Source: Methylobacterium sp. (GTDB lineage: Bacteria > Pseudomonadota > Alphaproteobacteria > Rhizobiales > Beijerinckiaceae). Taken from it: DNA of 52,667 nucleotides. A model generated the notes under the pieces. The model did not search any database. It was not told where the DNA came from and saw only the letters and a program-made list of their open reading frames with translations. A program made the translations under genes and the position numbers. The stretch's first letter is position 1. Each line of letters starts with the position of its first letter. Shown here in pieces: positions 15,427-21,914 of this stretch. Where the stretch lies: the NCBI GenBank assembly GCA_013823325.1, contig PNLY01000032.1, positions 1-52,667 of the forward strand, given 5' to 3'.

Positions 15427-16658
15427 GCGAAACCGGCACACGCGACACGCTCAGGGCCCGCGTTGCCACCTCGCTGAAAAGCGTCCCGGCCGCGGCCTGG
15501 GACGCCTGCGCCAATCCGGGCGCCGGCCGACCACTTGAATCAGCCTGCGAACAAGCGGATTCAATCTCTCAAGCAGACCCGGACAACCCCTTCGTCTCTC
15601 ACGCTTTTCTGCGCGCGCTGGAAGAGAGCGGCTGCGTCGGCGGCCGCACCGGCTGGTCGCCGGCCTATCTGCTGGTCGAGGATGCGGATGACCGCCTGAT
15701 CGCCGCCGCGCCTTCCTTCGTGAAGGGCCACAGCCAGGGCGAATACGTCTTCGACCATAGCTGGGCCGAAGCATATATGCGCGCCGGCGGCCGCTATTAC
15801 CCGAAGATCCAGGTCGCCGCCCCCTTTACGCCCGCGACCGGCCCGCGCCTGCTCGTCGCCGAGGGGCCATGTGCGGCCGAGGGGCGCGAAGCGCTGATCG
15901 CCGGGCTGGAGGCCCTGCGCGAGCAGGTTCGCGGCTCGTCCGTGCATGTCACCTTCGCGCAGGAGCCCGACATGGCGGCGCTGCTCGAAGCCGGCTTCCT
16001 CGAACGCCACGACATTCAGTTCCATTGGCGCAACGAAGGCTTCGGCGCTTACGACGACTTCCTCGCCACGCTCGCCTCGCGCAAGCGCAAGGCGCTGAAG
16101 CGCGAGCGGCGCGAGGCGCTCTCGGCCGGCATCGAGGTCGCCGTGCTTTCGGGCTCGGACCTCACCGAGAGCGTCTGGGACGATTTCTTCAGCTTCTACG
16201 AGGATACGGGCTCGCGCAAATGGGGTTGGCCCTACCTCAACCGCCGCTTCTTTTCGGAGATCGGGCAGCGCATGGGCGAGCGCATCGTGCTGGTGCTCGC
16301 GCGCCGCGCCGGCCGCAACATCGCCGGCGCCATCAATTTCCGCGGCGGCAACACCCTTTATGGCCGCAACTGGGGCTGCATCGAGGACCACCCCTTCCTG
16401 CATTTCGAGCTCTGCTATCACCAGGCCATCGACTACGCGATCGCGCACAGGCTCGTTCGCGTCGAGGCCGGTGCCCAGGGCGAGCACAAGCTCGCCCGCG
16501 GCTATCGCCCGGTAATCACCCGCTCGGCCCATCTCCTCGCCGATCCCGGCCTCGCCCGCGCCGTCGCCGCCTACCTGCCCGGCGAACGGCGCGAGATCGG
16601 CTCTGCAGTGGCTGCGCTTGCGCAGGAGAGCCCCTTCCGCAAGGCTGGCCACAGCTGA
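15423..16658 (+). CDS. FemAB-like/GNAT-fold acyltransferase (PF04339 type, formerly DUF482)
   Basis: 411 residues from a TTG at 15423 that overlaps the upstream stop. Characteristic segments are NPFVSHAFLRALEESG, SWAEAYMRAGGRYYPKIQVAAPFTPATGPRLL, QFHWRNEGFGAYDDFLATLASRKRKALKRERREA, YEDTGSRKWGWPYLNRRFF and EAGAQGEHKLARGYRP. These define the PF04339 family of tandem GNAT-fold proteins related to peptidoglycan-bridge FemAB enzymes; the natural substrate is unknown. The frame is open further upstream (to 15312) inside the GDPD gene, so that part is not used. HIT follows after 34 bases. Confidence 0.85.
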   Translation: MSETGTRDTLRARVATSLKSVPAAAWDACANPGAGRPLESACEQADSISQADPDNPFVSHAFLRALEESGCVGGRTGWSPAYLLVEDADDRLIAAAPSFVKGHSQGEYVFDHSWAEAYMRAGGRYYPKIQVAAPFTPATGPRLLVAEGPCAAEGREALIAGLEALREQVRGSSVHVTFAQEPDMAALLEAGFLERHDIQFHWRNEGFGAYDDFLATLASRKRKALKRERREALSAGIEVAVLSGSDLTESVWDDFFSFYEDTGSRKWGWPYLNRRFFSEIGQRMGERIVLVLARRAGRNIAGAINFRGGNTLYGRNWGCIEDHPFLHFELCYHQAIDYAIAHRLVRVEAGAQGEHKLARGYRPVITRSAHLLADPGLARAVAAYLPGERREIGSAVAALAQESPFRKAGHS

Positions 16659-16692
16659 TTTCCCTGCCCCACCAACGACCGGAACCTGCCCG

Positions 16693-17121
16693 ATGACCGC
16701 CTATGATCCCAGCAACATCTTCGCCAAGATCCTGCGCGGCGAATTGCCGGCCCATCGCGTCTACGAAGACGACCGGGCGCTCGCCTTCCTCGACATCATG
16801 CCGCGCGCGCCCGGCCACACGCTGGTGATCCCGAAGAGTCCGGCCCGCAACATCCTCGACATCGATGCGGACGATCTCGGCCATGTCGCGGGGATCGCCC
16901 AGCGCATCGCCCGGGCTGGCATGAAGGCCTTCGCAGCCGACGGCATCACCGTCCAGCAATTCAACGAGACCGCCGGCGGGCAGGTCGTCTTCCACCTGCA
17001 CGTCCACGTCATCCCGCGCCATGACGGCGTCGCCCTGCGCCCGGCGGCCACCTACAAGGCGAGCAACGAGGAACTCGCCGCCGCCGCGGAAAAAATTCGC
17101 GCGGCGCTAAAGAATCTTTGA
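16693..17121 (+). CDS. HIT family protein (histidine triad nucleotide hydrolase)
   Basis: 142 residues from ATG 16693. IFAKILRGELPAHRVYEDDRALAFLDIMPRAPGHTLVIPK is the classical HIT N-terminus, and the histidine triad is HLHVHVIPR. Such proteins hydrolyse AMP-lysine, ApnA or related adenylates in the cytoplasm. QQFNETAGGQVVFHLHVH resembles bacterial HinT orthologues. It is the last gene of the RidA-GDPD-FemAB-HIT run. Confidence 0.93.
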   Translation: MTAYDPSNIFAKILRGELPAHRVYEDDRALAFLDIMPRAPGHTLVIPKSPARNILDIDADDLGHVAGIAQRIARAGMKAFAADGITVQQFNETAGGQVVFHLHVHVIPRHDGVALRPAATYKASNEELAAAAEKIRAALKNL

Positions 17122-17127
17122 GGAGCA

Positions 17128-17154
17128 TGTCACGCGGGCGCTGGCCGTCTCGTC
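17128..17154 (+). promoter_or_regulatory. ECF41-type promoter (TGTCACG-N16-CGTC)
   Basis: TGTCACG at 17128-17134 and CGTC at 17151-17154 with 16 bases between match the promoter motif described for ECF41 sigma factors (TGTCACA at -35, CGTC at -10). It lies 32 bases upstream of the first AhpD-like gene, with the cognate sigma gene two genes downstream. This predicts an autoregulated operon. Confidence 0.75.
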
Positions 17155-17185
17155 CTGTCTTCATCGAACCCCAATGGAGACTACG

Positions 17186-17653
17186 ATGACCCAGCGCCTC
17201 AATGCCTTTCAGACCGCTCCCGACGCCTACAAGGCCATGCTCGGCCTGCAGGACTACGTGAACCAGTCGAAGCTGGAGCACAGCCTGCAGGAATTGGTGA
17301 AGATTCGGGCTTCGCAGCTCAACCGCTGCGCCTATTGCCTGCACATGCATATCGCCGATGCGCGCAAGGCCGGCGAGAGCGAAGCTCGCATCGCCCTGCT
17401 CAGCGCCTGGGAGGAATCCGAGCTCTACACTCCGCGCGAGCGCGCCGCCTTGCGCTGGACGGAGGAGCTGACCCGGCTCACCGAGCGCAGCCCGAGCGAC
17501 GATGCCTTCGCCGAACTGCGTGAGCATTTCAGCGAGCAGGAAGCCGTCGACCTCTCGGTCGCCATCGGCATGATCAATGTCTGGAACCGGATCAATTGCG
17601 GTTTCCGCACCCGGCACCCGAACGATCGCCGCCGCGAGCCGGCTGCTGCCTGA
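17186..17653 (+). CDS. AhpD-like carboxymuconolactone decarboxylase family protein (copy 1)
   Basis: 155 residues from ATG 17186, preceded by GGAG at seven bases; an ATG at 17174 lacks this. The AhpD core is EHSLQELVKIRASQLNRCAYCLHMH with redox C48xxC51 and H55, followed by YTPRERAALRWTEELTRL and a helix ending WNRINCGFRTRHP. Such proteins act as alkylhydroperoxidases or peroxidase-like scavengers. It is about 60% similar by eye to copy 2 just downstream, indicating tandem duplication, and forms part of the ECF41 cassette. Confidence 0.9.
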   Translation: MTQRLNAFQTAPDAYKAMLGLQDYVNQSKLEHSLQELVKIRASQLNRCAYCLHMHIADARKAGESEARIALLSAWEESELYTPRERAALRWTEELTRLTERSPSDDAFAELREHFSEQEAVDLSVAIGMINVWNRINCGFRTRHPNDRRREPAAA

Positions 17654-17673
17654 GCCTGACCTCGTTCGCCAAT

Positions 17674-17697
17674 GGCCCGGCGCGAGCCCGCCGGGCC
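17674..17697 (+). other. Intercistronic hairpin between the two AhpD-like genes
   Basis: GGCCCGGCG / CGCCGGGCC, a perfect 9-bp GC stem with a 6-base loop and no T-run. It lies 21-44 bases after the first stop and may stabilise the upstream message or dampen downstream expression. Confidence 0.5.
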
Positions 17698-17724
17698 TGC
17701 TCGCCCAGCACGAAAGCCCCCATC

Positions 17725-18189
17725 ATGAGCAAGCGCCTCAATCCCTACGTCACCGCCGCCGACACGATGAAGCCGTTGATCGCGCTCGAAGCCGCGATCA
17801 AGGAGAGCGGCCTCGAACACAGCCTGATCCATCTGGTGAAGATGCGGGCCTCGCAGATCAATGGCTGCGCCTATTGCCTGCACATGCACTCGGCCGACGC
17901 GATCAAGGAGGGCGAGAGCCCGGCCCGCCTCTTCCTGCTCGACGCCTGGCACGAGTCGGCGCTCTATACGCCGCGCGAGCGCGCCGCCCTCGCCTGGACC
18001 GACGCGCTGACCTTGATCTCGGAGACCCATGCCCCTGACGAGGCCTATGAGGAGGTGCTCCGCCATTTCAGCCCGGAGGAGACCGTAAAGCTCACCCTGC
18101 TGATCGGCACGATCAACACCTGGAACCGGATCGCAATCGGCTTCCGTACCAGCCATCCGAACGACCGGCCGGCCAAGACCGCCGCCTGA
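17725..18189 (+). CDS. AhpD-like carboxymuconolactone decarboxylase family protein (copy 2)
   Basis: 154 residues. Same architecture as copy 1: MSKRLNPYVTAADTM, EHSLIHLVKMRASQINGCAYCLHMH with C48xxC51 and H55, YTPRERAALAWTDALTL, WNRIAIGFRTSHPNDRP. The active-site region is nearly identical to copy 1, but the N-terminal helix differs, so the two may have diverged in partner or substrate. It is ten bases from the ECF sigma gene. Confidence 0.9.
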   Translation: MSKRLNPYVTAADTMKPLIALEAAIKESGLEHSLIHLVKMRASQINGCAYCLHMHSADAIKEGESPARLFLLDAWHESALYTPRERAALAWTDALTLISETHAPDEAYEEVLRHFSPEETVKLTLLIGTINTWNRIAIGFRTSHPNDRPAKTAA

Positions 18190-18199
18190 GACGCCGCCC

Positions 18200-19087
18200 A
18201 TGACCACCCCGGACGACATCTTCGAAACACATCGCCGTTTCCTGACCCGCCTCGCCTATCGCATGCTCGGCTCGGTCAGCGATGCCGAGGACATCGTCCA
18301 GGAGGCCTGGCTGCGCTGGCGCGACGTGGCAAAAGGCGAGGTCGAGGCGCCGCGCGCCTATCTCGCCCGCACCGTCACGCGCCTCTGCCTCGACCAGATG
18401 AAGTCGGCCCGCAGCAAGCGCGAATTCTATGTCGGCGCCTGGCTGCCTGAGCCGCTGGTCGAGGAGATCGGCGCCGCCGAAGCCGATGTCGACACCCAGC
18501 TCGACGCGCCGATCGCGCTGATGCTGGCGCTCGAACGGCTCTCGCCGCTGGAGCGCGCCGCCTTCCTGCTGCACGACATCTTCGAGCTGGATTTCGCCGA
18601 GATCGCCCGCACCATCGACCGCAGCGAGAGCGCCTGCCGCCAGCTCGCCAAGCGCGCCCGCGAACATGTCCGCATCGACATGCCGCCGCGCAATAAGATC
18701 GATCCCGCCGAGGCGAAGCGTTTCGTCGAGGCCTTCTTCAAGGCCGCCCACAAGGCCGACACCAGCGACCTTCAGACGCTGCTGGCACAGGATGTCGCCT
18801 TCCACAGCGATGGCGGCGGCAAGGTGCTGGCGACCCTGAACCCGCTATACGGCCTCGACAAGGTCTCGCGCTTCTTCGCCGGCATTGCCCGCAAGGTGGC
18901 GAGCCTCGGGAAGTCCACAACCGTCTACAAGCCGGTGCTGATCAACGGCATGCCCGGCTATCTCAGTCTTGAGCGCGGGGACACCCTGCAGGCGACCGCC
19001 CTAGACATCCGCGACGGGCGCGTCCACGCGATCTACATCGTGCGCAACCCGGACAAGCTCCGGCACATCACATTGGCGGCCGAGTGA
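18200..19087 (+). CDS. ECF41-group sigma factor with fused SnoaL-like domain
   Basis: 295 residues. Sigma region 2 (HRRFLTRLAYRMLGSVSDAEDIVQEAWLRW) and region 4 (LERLSPLERAAFLLHDIFELDFAEIARTIDRSESACRQLAKRAREHV) occupy residues 10-160. A SnoaL/NTF2-like extension follows (170-295) with the group's DGGGK motif at 204-208. In ECF41 proteins this fused domain replaces a separate anti-sigma factor and both stimulates and restrains activity. Adjacent carboxymuconolactone decarboxylase-type targets are the hallmark partners. No anti-sigma gene is present, in agreement. Confidence 0.93.
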   Translation: MTTPDDIFETHRRFLTRLAYRMLGSVSDAEDIVQEAWLRWRDVAKGEVEAPRAYLARTVTRLCLDQMKSARSKREFYVGAWLPEPLVEEIGAAEADVDTQLDAPIALMLALERLSPLERAAFLLHDIFELDFAEIARTIDRSESACRQLAKRAREHVRIDMPPRNKIDPAEAKRFVEAFFKAAHKADTSDLQTLLAQDVAFHSDGGGKVLATLNPLYGLDKVSRFFAGIARKVASLGKSTTVYKPVLINGMPGYLSLERGDTLQATALDIRDGRVHAIYIVRNPDKLRHITLAAE

Positions 19088-19224
19088 GGCGCTTGCCCTC
19101 CTCGAGCAGGATGTAACAACAGATCGAGAGCAGATCAGACTGCACGCGAACCGACGCGATTATGGCTCAAATGTGGACAAGGCGCCCCGGCTAGCTGATT
19201 TCATCCATGCTGGAGCCTTGCGCT

Positions 19225-20067
19225 ATGAATTTCGATATTTCCCAAGTCAAACACCCAAAGGAAAAGCTCTACGGCAGCATCATGCTCGTCGTCGGGATCG
19301 CGATCTGGGCAGTGGTGCTCAGCGCCATCGTCATCGCCCTGCTGAGCGGCTCGATCTGGCACGGTCTGGTGCTGCTCTTCTATTTTGGCATCTTCTGGCT
19401 GGTCTCCTATTGGGCCCGCGCCCTCACCCGCGCCTACATGATCGGCCATTTCGTCATGGTCGGTCCCGACCAGTTCCCGCACATCCACCGCATGGTCGAG
19501 GATGGCGCCCGCGCGCTCGGCCTGCGCGAGATCCCGCAGACCTTCGTCTACAACTCCAGCGGCGTGCTGAACGCGATGGCGCTGCGCCTCGTCGGCCGCC
19601 AGCGCTATATCTGGCTGACCTCGGCCCTGATCGACGCCGACAATGACGAGCAGGTCCGCTTCGTCATCGGTCATGAGCTCGGCCACCACGTCGCCGGCCA
19701 TCTCGACGAGCCCTGGAGCTATCTGCGCTTCCCCGGCCACCTCGTCCCCTTCCTCGGCGCCGCCTATTCCCGCGGTCGTGAATTGACCTGCGACCGCATC
19801 GGCGCCTTCGTCGCCCGCGACCTCCAGGCCGCCCGCACCGGCCTACAGATGCTGGCCTGCGGCAGCGCCAGGCTGAACGCCCAGATGAACCCCGACGCCT
19901 TCCAGAGCCAGGAGCAGATGGTGCCGGGCATCGCCGGCTTCTTCCTCAAACTCGTCTCGCACTATCCGCGCCACACCCAGCGCGTCGAAGCGGTGACGCA
20001 GTGGTATCGGACCCAGCCGGCAGCCGGCCAGCCGCTCCGTCCCAGCTTCGCGCCGCGGCCAGCCTGA
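19225..20067 (+). CDS. M48 family zinc metallopeptidase
   Basis: 280 residues from ATG 19225 (MNFDISQVKHPKEKLYG). Two hydrophobic helices at about 19-40 and 46-64 precede the catalytic domain; HELGHH at 150-155 gives two zinc ligands and the catalytic Glu, and SRGRELTCDRIG provides the downstream Glu ligand and Asp, as in HtpX/Ste24-like proteases. The fold contains FVYNSSGVLNAMAL, typical of membrane-bound M48 proteins. It probably degrades misfolded membrane proteins. A terminator follows at 20101. Confidence 0.9.
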   Translation: MNFDISQVKHPKEKLYGSIMLVVGIAIWAVVLSAIVIALLSGSIWHGLVLLFYFGIFWLVSYWARALTRAYMIGHFVMVGPDQFPHIHRMVEDGARALGLREIPQTFVYNSSGVLNAMALRLVGRQRYIWLTSALIDADNDEQVRFVIGHELGHHVAGHLDEPWSYLRFPGHLVPFLGAAYSRGRELTCDRIGAFVARDLQAARTGLQMLACGSARLNAQMNPDAFQSQEQMVPGIAGFFLKLVSHYPRHTQRVEAVTQWYRTQPAAGQPLRPSFAPRPA

Positions 20068-20100
20068 GACCCGCACCGACAGCCATCGGCACGATCAGCG

Positions 20101-20127
20101 AACCGGCGCCCCAAGGGTGCCGGTTTT
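20101..20127 (+). terminator. Rho-independent terminator of the M48 gene
   Basis: AACCGGCGCCC / GGGTGCCGGTT, 11-bp stem with one G-U pair, loop CAA, then TTTT including the last stem bases. Confidence 0.8.
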
Positions 20128-20158
20128 CGTATGGAAGAGACCGGATGTATCTCGCTCT

Positions 20159-20512
20159 TCAGCTCAGCCAGATGGCGCCGCCGATCAGCACCACCTCGCC
20201 GACGAGCACCGCCAGCATCACCCGGCGCCAGGCGAGTACGATGGTGACGGCAACGGCCAGCGCCGCCAGTCTCACCGCGAGCGGCACGCCGGCGAGCGCG
20301 CCCGGCGCCGCCAGCACCAGCTTGGCGACGACGCCGGCGAGCAGCGAGGTCGCGACCAGCCTGACCCATTCGAGCCAGGGCGAGTTCTCGTCCAGCTTCC
20401 GCGCGAAGGCGACCGCGAGCCAGCGCCAGATCTCGGTCGGCAGCACCGCGAACAGGACGAGGGCGAGATAGGGCCACCAGGGCCCGTCGAGGAAGGCGAT
20501 CGGCTGGGTCAC
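20159..20512 (-). CDS. azlD: AzlD family branched-chain amino acid export subunit
   Basis: 117 residues, GTG start at 20512 overlapping the azlC stop (GTGA). Small hydrophobic protein with about four membrane helices: YLALVLFAVLPTEIWRWLAVAF, EWVRLVATSLLAGVVAKLVLAAPGAL, VPLAVRLAALAVAVTIVLAWRR and MLAVLVGEVVLIGGAIW, as in AzlD partners of AzlC. Together they form a two-subunit exporter of branched-chain amino acids or related compounds. Confidence 0.85.
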   Translation of the reverse strand: MTQPIAFLDGPWWPYLALVLFAVLPTEIWRWLAVAFARKLDENSPWLEWVRLVATSLLAGVVAKLVLAAPGALAGVPLAVRLAALAVAVTIVLAWRRVMLAVLVGEVVLIGGAIWLS

Positions 20513-21243
20513 GCGCCCGCCTTTCGCGCCTTGCGCCAGCGCTGGATGAGGAACGCGATGCTACCACCGATGACACCGCTGGCGATCAGGTCGAAGCCGC
20601 CGCCGATCGCCCAGCCGGCCACTGGCGCAAGCGCCAGGCCGAACCCGATCGCGACGGCGTCGCCGAGACCGCGAACGCCGGCGACCATCGAGGACAGGAA
20701 GAAGATCGGCGTCAGGCACAGCAGCCCGGCCGCCACCGGCGTGGGCACGATGCCGGCGAGATGGAAGCCGGCATAGGTGCAGAACGCGCTGACGACGATC
20801 AGCGCGTTGGCGAAGCCGAGGAAATAGCCGACGCGCTGCTCGGGCGGGATGTTCGGCAGCCGCCGAAGCGCCTCGACCCAGGCGGTGACGGCGACGAAAT
20901 GCGCGATCAGCATCTGCTGCGCCACGCTCTGCCCCGGCCGGCGCAAGAGCGGAAGCAACGACACGGTCATCGGCAGGAAGCGCAGCGAGGCGAAGCCGAT
21001 GGCGAGCGCAATCGCACTCCAGGCAGCGCCTGCGGCAATCGAGGCGAAGAAGAGCACCTGCGACGGCCCGGCCCAGACCAGGAAGGTCGAGAGCACGGCG
21101 GCCTCGACGGGATAGCCGACATCGCGCGCCAGCGTCCCGACGCCCATCAGCGAGAGGCCGACAATCCAGGCCGGCAGCATCGCGGCGTCGCGAAAGCCGC
21201 GAGCCCAGGGGCGCAGCCATTGGTTGGGGGCCGCCTCGGTCAT
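20509..21243 (-). CDS. azlC: AzlC family ABC-independent amino acid exporter subunit
   Basis: 244 residues from ATG 21243 (MTEAAPNQWLRPWARGFRDA). AzlC features are MLPAWIVGLSLMGVGTLARDVGYPVEAAVLSTFLVWAGPSQ, RFLPMTVSLLPLL and a loop with HFVAVTAWVEALR. Several membrane helices span the whole length. A longer open frame upstream passes through an inverted repeat and is not coding. It is the first gene of a coupled azlC-azlD operon. Confidence 0.87.
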   Translation of the reverse strand: MTEAAPNQWLRPWARGFRDAAMLPAWIVGLSLMGVGTLARDVGYPVEAAVLSTFLVWAGPSQVLFFASIAAGAAWSAIALAIGFASLRFLPMTVSLLPLLRRPGQSVAQQMLIAHFVAVTAWVEALRRLPNIPPEQRVGYFLGFANALIVVSAFCTYAGFHLAGIVPTPVAAGLLCLTPIFFLSSMVAGVRGLGDAVAIGFGLALAPVAGWAIGGGFDLIASGVIGGSIAFLIQRWRKARKAGA

Positions 21244-21323
21244 GCCACCACCACCCGGCGCCACCCGAAGCCTGCCAGCTCGACCCGTGCCGAGAAGGCT
21301 CTGCCGTTGCTGAAGCGCGCAAG

Positions 21324-21454
21324 CCCTCCCCCCGCTTGCGGTGGGGAGGGCTGGGTGGGGGGCAGTGCCGCTCGGCTGAACATAGAAGAAGACGCGAGCC
21401 CTGCTTTCCGGCCCCCCATCCCTAACCCTTCCCCACCGCAAGCGGGGGGAAGGG
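21324..21454. repeat. Long inverted repeat (imperfect 40-44 bp arms)
   Basis: The left arm at 21324-21363 and right arm at 21411-21454 are near-reverse complements: the shared core CCCCCCGCTTGCGGTGGGGA is followed by related G-rich tracts with few mismatches. The 47-base centre is unrelated. This is an extragenic palindromic (REP/MITE-like) element in the azlC upstream region; the arms resemble the C-rich termini common in intergenic repeats of this order. Confidence 0.7.
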
Positions 21455-21634
21455 AACGCACATGACGGTCAAGTCGCAGCTTTGCGTTCTGTCTGTAGTT
21501 TGAGAATCGGCTCATCGGACCGGCGGATACGAAAAAGGCCCGCATCGGCTGCGAGCCCTTCCGCTTAAAGCCTATGTCGCCAGTCGCATGACAGTCACCG
21601 CACCGCGCCCCCGCCCTGCGTCCAGCGCAAGCGA

Positions 21635-21910
21635 TCAGAAGCTCTTCATCGCGAGCCCGATCAGCTCCTGGAAGAAATCCATCGCCTCCTTCGGAACGCC
21701 GCCGACGGCGCGATAACCGAGATAGAGCAGATAGAGGAAGGCCGGGACCATGATCCAGCCCAGCACCTCTTCAAATATGATCCGGCGCCGGCGCCGGCGC
21801 GCCCGCTTCTCGAACCAGCCGAGCTTTTCCTTCGGCGCCGGAGCGGCCGCCTGCGCAGCGACCTCTCCTTCTTGAGCCCAGACGCTTTCCGACTTGCGCT
21901 TGAAGAACAC
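21635..21910 (-). CDS. Small membrane protein encoded directly after clpA
   Basis: 91 residues from a GTG at 21910, four bases after the clpA stop. Residues 1-35 are polar with Ala/Pro (VAAQAAAPAPKEK), then WFEKRARRRRRRIIFEE is strongly basic, followed by one membrane helix (VLGWIMVPAFLYLLYLGYRAV) and a short amphipathic tail (PKEAMDFFQELIGLAMKSF). The basic patch predicts the N-terminus faces the cytoplasm. Its tight linkage to clpSA suggests coordinate expression; function is unknown. Confidence 0.7.
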   Translation of the reverse strand: MFFKRKSESVWAQEGEVAAQAAAPAPKEKLGWFEKRARRRRRRIIFEEVLGWIMVPAFLYLLYLGYRAVGGVPKEAMDFFQELIGLAMKSF

Positions 21911-21914
21911 CGGA

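Noticed and set aside
21244..21441. N-terminal extension of AzlC
   Set aside because: The extra frame runs through the inverted repeat at 21324-21454; the ATG at 21243 gives the normal family length.
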